In this document: piece by piece, positions 17,901 through 25,220 of the stretch | How positions within the stretch are numbered: the stretch's first letter is position 1 | Layout: every line of letters starts with the position of its first letter | Assembly (NCBI RefSeq): GCF_000003605.2 | Contig: NW_003126885.1 | Span: 115,335 to 141,905, forward strand | DNA length: 26,571 nucleotides | Direction of reading: 5' to 3' | Source: Saccoglossus kowalevskii | Taxonomy: Eukaryota; Hemichordata; Enteropneusta; Harrimaniidae | Translations under genes and position numbers: made by a program | Notes under the pieces: model-generated | Databases searched by the model: none | The model's input: the letters and a program-made list of their open reading frames with translations, nothing else | Told to the model about the DNA's origin: nothing

Positions 17901-20900
17901 CATTGTGTAAGGGACGACATCAAAAGATCAATGTTGGATAAAAAAATTAATTCCTTTAGTTTTTTTCCAAACCCCCCTACCCCCACTGAAACTTAATTGA
18001 TAAATATTGGTAATGGCGTCAGACTATATTCACCATTAAATACAAATTGATAATCGGACAGTAGTATGGCATAGCAGTTGGTTGTTGGGTGGGTGTAAAA
18101 AGATTTTACAAATGCACCTCATTTGACGCACAGATTTACACTCGAACCAAATCATTTTTCTGTTTTTTTTCCTTTTTTGGTTATTTCTGTCCATGATTGG
18201 ATAGAAAAAAACGAACTACAAATACTCCAACATTTTTTTGACTTCATTAAAAAATAAAATCGTTTTTGTAGGATGGGAACTTTTTGAGGTCAAAACCCCC
18301 CACCCCCAAACTAAAGGAAATAAGTTTTTTATCCAACATCGATCTTTTGACGTCGTCCCTAAGGGTGCTGAGTATTGTTTATTCAGTGGGTTAGGGTGCA
18401 CAATATACTGGAATTATTCAGTGGGTGGGGGATGCCCAATTCTGAGTTGATTCAGTAGGTTTGAGTTTTGGAGAGCCATTACTGAGCTTATTATGTTGGT
18501 ACCCAATATTAAAATTGTGGTTACACGCTAGCAGTGTTTAAGAAGTTCAAATAAGGACATACATGTACAGTTTAAGATATACATGTTATGTGTCTATCTA
18601 TCAGAATCCACTAAAGTCTGACAGGTACTCATGCATTCATCCGCACTTACCTGCATTAATCAATTCATACCGGTACATCAAGTATTCGTTTCATCATCCA
18701 ATTCAAGATGGTTAAACGGTGACTATTTTAAAGATAAAAATGCATTAAAATCAATCATTTCAATAATTCTGAAACCAAATCTTGGTTATGCATTGCCAGA
18801 TTTGATACATACATATTTTGATGCGACTCACACTTTGTGTTTACTTATATCAACAAGCTTTATGGCTTTTTTTCAAACAAATTTTAAATGAAACTTTGTA
18901 CATATGTAGTTGTGGTACTCTATAGATAGACATGATGTATTTGTACATGGGATTGCATTTGTTTCGTGGTTTAAATTAAGATTTTAATTTTGAACTTAAA
19001 AAAAATGCAGCATTTTGGCCATTCCGGGACCAGTTCAATTCAAAATTTACACATACAATAACATACATCAGTAAAATGCTATTTCAAAATGGTGAATTGT
19101 TTACTTTTGCCTGATAGTGACTGTGACTGAGTTTTCTAGCCATATACATTCACTGGTTGCATGCACTCAAAGTTTACACATGTTTTAATTTTGTTTACTA
19201 TAGCATGTTGTTGATTTGTTTCTTTTACTTCCTTTGAAACAGGTGAATAAAATATGTTTTGCAAATAGAAAGTGCAGAAAATTTTACCATACAGATTTAT
19301 TATACCGGTACTTCTGACACCAGAAACAATAGAATCTGAATGGCCATTTTTGTGCTAAAAAATCATCAAATATCAAGCATTTCTGGATGGATTTTGTTCA
19401 AACTTATAACATACATTAGACGTTTCTGGTTCCTGATGCACGTCATTTTATTTTTCAGAGTGGATTCAAAATGGCTGACTGGTGGCCATTTTGTTTTAAT
19501 GAACGGGCTTCTAGAGCAATATTCTGACTTGCTTTGACTGGTTATGTTAAAATTTTTTATATTCATTATACATCATGTTATAGATATATACATGTATTTA
19601 AAATGGCTGATTTTGTTTTTTTTAATGCTGTTCCAGAGCAATATCTCTCAATATGGACAAGTACTCGTTTGACGATCAGATACAAATGTCAATCATTTTA
19701 ATGTAAAACAATTATCATAATCATATTCCTGACATGGTTATTAGTCCCGGTTCGGACAAAGTCCGAAAACGGGGACTTATAATTCGGTCTCCGTCCGTCT
19801 GTGCGTCTGTCATATCTCAGAATCCCTTGGACCGATTCTGTTCATTCTTTGCATGTGCCTAGTACTTTATGTGGGACATATGCACATGCAGTGGTTTAGC
19901 GATTTGATTCAAAATGGCCGACTGGCAGCCATCTTGTTTTTTGAAAATGTTGTATTTTGGACATGCTTTGTCAGTTTTCATTCAAACTTGGTACATATAT
20001 TATACATGTTTGGATACATGTCCATGACGATTTATTTCACAATTGGATCAAAGATGGTCGACTGGCAGGCATCTTGTTGTTTTTTTATGCGGTATCTTGG
20101 ACATGCTCTGTCAGTTTTCATTCAAATTTGGCACATACATGTACTTTATACATGTTAGGATGCATGTCCATAACAATTGGTTTTAAAATCTGGACAAGGA
20201 TGGTCGATTGACAGCCATCTGACTTTTTGGCCTTACTACTATAATTCCACAATTTATGTACCATTTTCATTCATATTTGGCACATACATCATACATATCA
20301 ATGTGTTTCATGATCAGATCAAAGATGGCCGAATAACGGCTGTTTTTATTTTTGGCCATATTACTACTACACGGAACACATGTTTTGATGTAAATAAACA
20401 ATCTGTTGTATACGCCACTTGGAACTCAAGTTTCAAGGACACGCTCACGACAACCCCTGACGAGCACAAAGAGAACTTTCAAAAATTTAACGGGGACTGT
20501 ATCATTTTCAATGACTTGTATTTCAGCTATATTACCATAAACAAAACTATATATCTTAAATTTGATAACTAATGGGGACTCCGACTGTGCCATGCATGGC
20601 TTGTTTTCACTGAATCATTCCTTCAGCGAAAATAGTAAAAATTAATTCCAAGTGAAAATAATGTATTTTAGAGTAGAGTAAAGTGAAGACATGTAATGAA
20701 CAATTCTGCATCCACCAATTGCAGGAATGCTGTCATTGTTGTCGTCTAGGAATCATGGCTAAAGATGAAATGCCGTTTGCTACGTGTGATCGTATTGTCA
20801 GCTTTGGTGAACCCTGTGATGGAGCATTCACAGAATGTTGTGCCAGAGGTAGCATAGTTGGACCATACCCTACGCCAACTGAAACAGCAGAAGAGGGTAA

Positions 20901-23900
20901 GTAACTTAATTTTCTTTTTATTTCATTAATTTACGTGCTTTAAAATATTTTTTCAATTTTTGATGATTTAGTGAAAAGGAAATCCATTGAATAAACCTTG
21001 TTTTCTATATATTACATTCAACTAGTCAAGGATCGATGAAAATTAATTCTATGAAAAACACCCAAAAAGTATTTTCAGCGAAAATTAATCCCAGCTAAAA
21101 TAAATAATTTTACAGTACATTATGTAATTTGGGTTTTGTTTCAGAAAATCCATTGGAGTAAATAGTTAACACACACATAAACATTGGCCTGTTTCAGAAC
21201 ACCCACAAAATGGGAATGTATTAGTAATACGATTACAACTGTAACAACACCTCATAGCAAATAATCTACAGGGATCTGTTTTACCAGTAACATTGGATAA
21301 TATCCATGTTATAGGGATCTTTCAAATGAAAATTACCCCAGTACTCATTACAGGAGCTTTTAATTTGTCTCATTGGTCGCCACATTTGACATGTTTAATG
21401 CACACCAATCACTTGAATGTTAGACAATTTACAGTGAAATAAAAAAGATGTGCATATCAATCTCTATTGCAACATTGTAATAATAATAATAATAATAGTT
21501 TTTATTTTGAGAACCAGCTCATAACAAAAAGTTAAAAGTTACTAACAACCCAACAGCAAAACAGAAATTAGACATATAGGGTGCCTTAGAAATATCAGAG
21601 AAGACCTTTTTCCAGTAGTTGCTGTCCCTCAACATGTCAGTAGACATGGCTGCCACAATTGAACTATTCTTACTAACAGTCAATCTTGTGTAAAAGCCAG
21701 TTCTGGAACAGTGGGAACACTATTTAAATTTTGTTTTTTTATTTCATTAATTTACGTACTTTAAAATACTTTATTTTTTCTATTTTTGATGAATCAGTGA
21801 AAAGGAAATCCATTGAATATACCTTGTTTTCTATATATTACATTCAACTAGTCAAGAATCGGTGAAAATAAATTCTATGAAAAACACCCAAAAAGTCTTT
21901 TCAGCGAAAATTTTACAGTAGTTTTGGTTTTGTTTCAGAAAATCAATTGGAATAAATAGTTTCCACACACATAAACATAACAATTGACCTGTTTCATTAA
22001 ACAATTCTCACTAGCACTCAATCTTGTGTAAAAGCCAGCTCAGGAACAGTGCGAAACACCATTTAAAATCTGAGTTTCAGAAATACTAATACCATATAAT
22101 ATTCCTAATAATATTCCTATGAACATCAGCAGTCATGTTTGTTATGACTTTGCCCTCAACTATTGAAAATTAACATCACTAATTTGCATATTGAAAGTCC
22201 TACTTTATTTGATAGTACCGGTAGTGCTCACATTTGAAATGGAATTGTGATTAAATAATAATTCACTGTTCAAATGTAAAATGCTTGCTGAATTTAATAA
22301 ATCACCATGTTTTGCTCAAAGTGTAATTTTCTTTTGAATCTAAATCCATAAATCCCATTTGAAAATGATTGTGTCCACTGGCAATGTTTCTCGAAATATT
22401 TTAATGTTATAAGGTGATGGAATTCCTGATCACTTTGTATAGTGCCCGGCCAGGGGTCACAATGTCCTAATTTAAAAATATGGGGAATCTTGTTGCTAAA
22501 CCACAGATGGCTTGGCATCATCATATATGTTCCGACAAACCCCTTAGAAGGATTAATAAATAACAGTAATATGTGAAAATATAAACTGATTTGTATCGAA
22601 AATGCCAAAAAATGACCAACGTAACACAATTTCTCCATAAATTCTGACATCACAAACACACAAATTTCAAGTGATTGGTTGATGCCTCTGGGTCAAAACA
22701 GGTGAAGTGTTATACACTGTATGTCACATGCTCACTGATCACCAACCATTCATGTGTCTCGTCTCATCTCACATTTGTTTGTGTGGCATCAGATTGAAAA
22801 GATAGTTGTACAGCAGAAATTTTTTAACTGTGGTATAATTTTGTTACCCAGGCACTCAGAATCATGTTGCCAATACAAACATAACATAAATGAAATAATA
22901 ATGTACACATGAGTATCTGACAGAACACATGCAATTACATTGTATATAGTGTTATGTAATGCACAAGAAAAACCGCTCTTGGGCACTGTACATGGTTACC
23001 CCTGGTCACTGGGAAATATTGTATCAATTTGTAAACCATTTTCAACTCTCTGGGAAGCAAACAGCCTGAACAGCCCAAGGCACCTCAGAGAGAAACCTAT
23101 TCACTATTCACCTTGCCCCAAAACATAAAAAACACATCCTTCCGATTGCCAGTCTATAATAATATCCATTATGCTTCACCCGTGTCTTATGTATAATTTC
23201 GCCACTTTCAGATAACATGGATGAGTGCACAGAGTTTCCTGATCAGTTGTGTGCGCACACTTGTATTAATACACCTGGTTCCTTCATGTGTGCTTGCGAC
23301 GAGGGTTACACATTACAGATAGATGGCAGAACATGTGCACCAGGTATATCTTCAACCACGCTAGTTAAATTACATATATGACCTCATTTGAAGTGATACA
23401 GTCACCAGAACTGCACTTCAACAACTAATGTTTACATGTTGTTAGCGACCAGTTTTTACACATCTGCTAAAAACTAGTTTTACATTTACACAGGCAAGGT
23501 AGTAAATTCATACAATTGTCAAATTGATGTTTTTTTTTTTTTTGTGACAATAAAGTAAAGTACATTAACCTAGTTATATTATAATTTTACCATGTTTCAT
23601 CGATTTAACTGGTCATAAAAATATTATGGTGGACAAATTTCAAGTTTCCCTTTAACCTTTTCACCATCAGACTTACTCAACCAAATTTTTCTGCACTTTT
23701 TTTCTTATATTCTTCAATATTTCTGGAAATGAACCCTAAATTTTGAAGCCAACAGACATAATTTGAGTACATTTTAATTTTGTATTCAAAAGATTTGGCT
23801 TTTTTTGTCTCAATCTTCTGAAGGAAAAGTGCAGACTATAAACAGAACTATTTTGTGAATTTGTGATGAAATGAAATAACTGGTGGTGAAAAAGTTAACT

Positions 23901-24214
23901 GCATCTCTCATTCGGACAATATATTTTTACTGCCAAACTCAGAACATTAAAATTTGACAAAACCCAAGTTTTCCTGATTAATCAAGTTAGATAATTCCCT
24001 TTCTATTAGGCTCATGATTTCATTGATTGCTACCGATTTGCTGAAACAATATTATACAGGGTCAAAATTACCTTTGTCTGTATATTGATTTCAGTACGTG
24101 ATCCATGTCTGAACTCTCCATGTGATCATAACTGCGATGTACTGAATAATGGTAATATAGTGTGTTCTTGTTTTGATGGCTACCAACTATTACCCGATGG
24201 TGTTAGCTGTGGTG
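14842..24214 (+). CDS. FBLN1: Fibulin-1-like extracellular matrix protein, 5' part of gene
   Basis: Fibulins are secreted calcium-binding glycoproteins of basement membranes and elastic fibres. Five exons join in frame: 14842-14908, 17456-17706, 20725-20896, 23212-23343 and 24095-24214, giving 247 residues, after which the gene continues past the window. The order is signal peptide (1-22), three anaphylatoxin-like modules with CC...C...C...CC spacing (about 31-147, joined through ECCHCC), a short P/T/E-rich linker, a calcium-binding EGF (about 165-206) and an atypical EGF (about 208-247) with CSCFDGYQLLPDGVSC, very close to human fibulin-1 EGF1 (CSCFVGYQLLSDGVSC). The remaining EGFs and the fibulin C-terminal module must lie downstream. 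Fibulin-2 is the alternative, but no fibulin-2-specific N-terminal region is seen. Invertebrates usually carry one fibulin-1/2 gene. Confidence 0.92.
14909..15747. repeat. Fibulin intron 1, proximal part, with a 30-bp tandem duplication
   Basis: A 30-bp unit (ttgagccgttatctaaatag plus acaggtc) occurs twice in a row at 15381-15410 and 15411-15440 with one difference. Downstream, CATAGACCTT (15593-15602) and AAGGTCTATG (15615-15624) form a perfect 10-bp stem with a 12-base loop. The AGACCT word is shared with the flanks of the duplication. Otherwise unremarkable. Confidence 0.65.
15750..15956. mobile_element. TA-flanked fold-back MITE, diverged relative
   Basis: It starts CTGTAAAGGGG and ends CATTTTACAG, with TA on both sides (15748-15749 and 15957-15958). 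The inverted arms share TTCACTGGGTTT and TTTCGCTGA words over about 45 bp. Size (207 bp), TA flanks and CTGTA ends match the element at 3539, but the interior words differ (ACCCAGTGAA instead of AGCGAAAATAAA). Probably a sister family. Confidence 0.82.
16780..17015 (-). mobile_element. tRNA-derived SINE
   Basis: Read on the minus strand it has a polymerase III A-box TAGCATAGTGG (16992-17002, matching TRGYNNARNGG) and a B-box-like GAGTTCAAATC (16950-16960), about 31 bases apart as in tRNA genes. Between them TATCAGATTCATGATT can fold as an anticodon-like stem-loop. The body that follows contains a 13-bp perfect hairpin, AACCACAGTCCCT (16904-16916) and AGGGACTGTGGTT (16924-16936), and a GC-richer stretch to about 16780. 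It is not an intact tRNA because the acceptor stem does not pair. The exact ends are uncertain. Confidence 0.62.
17456..17706 (+). CDS. FBLN1: Fibulin exon: anaphylatoxin-like modules 1 and 2
   Basis: The acceptor is tttcttctacag and the donor cag|gtcagt, phase 1 in and 0 out. It encodes GIMIDVKHECCNLGIDIAQ and so on. Module 1 has CC-14-C-16-C-6-CC spacing, ending SRVLEVCC. Module 2 follows with YQC...GQC and is completed by ECC at the start of the next exon. The pattern CCVQELQTYQCTEGILIA parallels vertebrate fibulin-1 CCHSQLEELHCATGISLA. Confidence 0.93.
17740..18470 (+). repeat. Degenerate G-rich minisatellite interrupted by a MITE
   Basis: Units containing GGGTTAGGGGTGCTCAATA and TATTGTTTATT(C)A recur at 17750-17905 and, after the MITE at 17911-18359, at 18362-18470. 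Two segments, tgcgtaaaggtgctgggtat (from 17801) and gggtgctgagtattg (from 18363), are the same part of the unit without and with the insertion. Confidence 0.65.
17911..18359. mobile_element. PIF/Harbinger-type MITE with TAA target duplication
   Basis: Inverted arms of at least 50 bp begin GGGACGACATCAAAAGATC and end GATCTTTTGACGTCGTCCC, and continue through TTGGATAAAAAA/TTTTTTATCCAA and the CCTTTAGTTT words. TAA flanks both sides (17908-17910 and 18360-18362), the TWA duplication expected of PIF/Harbinger. It is 449 bp and carries no transposase. C-runs (ccccccaccccc) lie inside each arm, but in the same rather than inverted sense. Confidence 0.85.
18640..19740 (+). repeat. Decayed relative of the family 2 Helentron-like core
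   Basis: Several spaced copies of words typical of the family 2 core can be seen: ATTCAAAATGGCTGACTGG at 19465-19483, TTTAAAATGGCTGATTTTG near 19600, and a weaker AATTCAAGATGG near 18700, each with TTCAAAC and ACATACAT words nearby. No terminal hairpin is recognisable. It looks like an older element next to which copy B sits. Confidence 0.5.
19741..20604 (+). mobile_element. Helentron/HINE-like element, family 2, copy B (complete)
   Basis: The TTAG start and 5' hairpin are AGTCCCGGTT CGGAC AAA GTCCG AA AACGGGGACT (19743-19777), with one mismatch in the outer stem. The interior matches 4964-6030 closely but lacks its 274-bp duplication. Near the 3' end GGGGACT (20574-20580) is the inverse of the 5' word. 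It is followed by the perfect palindrome GCCATGCATGGC (20589-20600) and TTGTTTT. This repeats the plan of family 1: 5' hairpin, inverted word, 3' hairpin, TTGTTT. Non-autonomous. Confidence 0.72.
20606..20680 (-). mobile_element. Half of a TA-flanked fold-back MITE
   Basis: TCACTGAATCATTCCTTCAG and the following words are the reverse complement of the left half of the MITE at 3539 (CTGAAGGGATGATTCAGTGA). It ends near ATGTATTTTAGAGTA, a decayed terminus. It abuts the 3' end of the Helentron-like copy B, suggesting that element landed at or in an existing MITE. Confidence 0.6.
20725..20896 (+). CDS. FBLN1: Fibulin exon: anaphylatoxin-like module 3 and linker
   Basis: The acceptor is ccaccaattgcag and the donor gag g|gtaagt, phase 0 in and 1 out. 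It starts ECCHCCRLGIMAKDEM, matching vertebrate fibulin-1 RCCHCCLLGRAAQ, and closes the module with FGEPCDGAFTECCARG. A short PYPTPTETAEEG linker leads to the EGF array, shorter than the acidic linker of vertebrate fibulin-1. Confidence 0.94.
20910..21196 (+). repeat. Local duplication unit D1, including a diverged MITE
   Basis: It matches 21728-21996 over almost its whole length, starting TATTTCATTAATTTACGT and ending ACACATAAACAT...CCTGTTTCA. Inside it, 20931-21115 is a relative of the MITE at 3539 (TTTTCAGCGAAAATTAAT, terminal TTTTACAG followed by TA). Because the similarity extends beyond the MITE ends, the pair arose by segmental duplication rather than independent insertion. Confidence 0.8.
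21478..21497 (+). repeat. TAA microsatellite
   Basis: Six to seven TAA units, followed by TAGTTTTTATTTTGAGAACC. Such runs often mark the tail of a retroposed element read on the other strand, but no element body could be recognised here. Confidence 0.7.
21666..22069 (+). repeat. Local duplication unit D2 with flanking duplicated block
   Basis: The order is E1 (21666-21727), D2 (21728-21996) and E2 (22000-22069). E1 and E2 share CAATCTTGTGTAAAAGCCAG and what follows. D2 repeats D1 (20910-21196). D2 has lost about 20 bases of its MITE between two GCGAAAATT-like words, ending TTTTACAG at 21918. The arrangement indicates at least two rounds of local duplication in this intron. Confidence 0.78.
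22070..23211. other. Fibulin intron, distal part, no recognised elements
   Basis: AT-rich intronic DNA. The 121-codon open frame on the minus strand (22294-22659) has no recognisable domain and is probably chance. Splice signals of the following EGF exon lie at 23200-23211. Confidence 0.55.
23212..23343 (+). CDS. FBLN1: Fibulin exon: calcium-binding EGF module
   Basis: A symmetric phase 1-1 exon between gccactttcag and cca g|gtatat. It encodes DNMDECTEFPDQLCAHTC and INTPGSFMCACDEGY with six cysteines. N-x-D-E-C and C-x-N-x-x-x-x-F-x-C are the calcium-binding and Asx-hydroxylation consensus motifs. Its position before the atypical EGF is unlike the vertebrate fibulin-1 order. Confidence 0.94.
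23344..24094. other. Fibulin intron between the two EGF exons
   Basis: No further EGF exon (paired cysteine pattern with phase 1 borders) was found here. It contains a T12-14 run near 23530 and otherwise plain AT-rich sequence. Confidence 0.6.
24095..24214 (+). CDS. FBLN1: Fibulin exon: atypical EGF module (vertebrate EGF1 counterpart)
   Basis: A symmetric phase 1-1 exon between tattgatttcag and ggt g|gtaagt. It encodes VRDPCLNSPCDHNCDVLNNG and NIVCSCFDGYQLLPDGVSC. The Asx-hydroxylation motif is absent, so it is not a calcium-binding EGF, as in the first EGF of vertebrate fibulin-1. Confidence 0.94.
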
Positions 24215-24371
24215 GTAAGTATTTTCACAATTCAATGTTTCAAACCAAAATGACTGTCCCGATGACAAATAAGTCATTAATCTTTGCCACATAAGTGATA
24301 AAATTCTACTGCAAAACTTTTTTAAGTGACCACCTTTACCATATATGACGACCACTTTCCATGTACTTTTA

Positions 24372-24645
24372 GGCAGTCCTAAGGCAATCACATGAGCAAC
24401 TTGTGTATGAAGACCACCTGTCTATAGTGACAATTTTTAGGCAGTCCTAAGGCATAACATATGAGCAACTTGTGTATAAAGACCACCTGTCTTATGTGAC
24501 CTCTTTTAGACAGTCCTAAGGCAATCACATGAGCAACTTGTGTATAAAGACCACATGTCTATAGTGACAATTTTTAGGCAGTCCTAAGGCAATCACATGA
24601 GCAACCTGTGTATAAAGACCACCTGTCTCATATGACCACCCTTTC
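24372..24645 (+). repeat. 68-bp minisatellite, four units
   Basis: Units start GGCAGTCCTAAGGC(A) at 24372, 24440, 24509 and 24577 (spacing 68, 69 and 68), each containing CATGAGCAACTTGTGTATAA and GACCACCTGTC. A partial, more diverged unit precedes them from about 24320. It lies just downstream of the second EGF exon. Confidence 0.9.
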
Positions 24646-25220
24646 AGCAATATGTTTACAGATTTGTCTTTGTTTAAAGACAAAAATAATTATTAGCATT
24701 CTGTTCATGGAACAATTTTCAATTTACACAAGTTAAACTAATTTTATTTTGATCAACTCAAATAGTAATATTTCATTATTTCTAGATATGTTATATCAAA
24801 TTTTTGAGTTGGTGATTCATAGAATAATATCCAACCTCAGTATAAAGACATTTTTTACATCACAGATACACACTACTGTATCATGTACCTTTTCTATTGG
24901 CTCTGTAGCTCTGTGCCAATTCTGCTGTTGAATTGCAGGTCGAAGAGCCAGTAAAAATAGCTGACGTCAAGAAAATAGCACACACTTAATTTTTAATACT
25001 ACGATAGTAACTATATATGTATACCGGTATGTAAAGTAAAATGGTACAATGCAGGAGTAGTCTTGTTCAGGAGAGTTTCAACAACTAGCTCAAAGTACAG
25101 TTTTCTTAGGGTTTTCGAATGTTGTTTTCACCTGTGGTGTTTGCTAGGTGATGAATATGGCTGAATGCCCCTCCCCCCAGAGAATGCCCAACTTTGACTG
25201 TACCGGTACTAATCAAGCTG
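24646..25220. other. Fibulin intron segment, plain
   Basis: AT-rich intronic DNA with no exon or repeat family recognised. The palindrome TACCGGTA occurs at 25022 and 25201, the latter immediately before the satellite. Confidence 0.55.

Noticed and set aside
22294-22659. Minus-strand open frame of 121 codons
   Set aside because: No recognisable domain, and composition like the surrounding intron. It lies antisense within a fibulin intron with no splice or homology support.
21407-22680. Inverted pair CCAATCACTTGAA (21407) and TTCAAGTGATTGG (22667) as termini of a 1.27-kb transposon
   Set aside because: The match stops after about 13 bases, no matching target duplication flanks it, and the interval contains unrelated local duplications.
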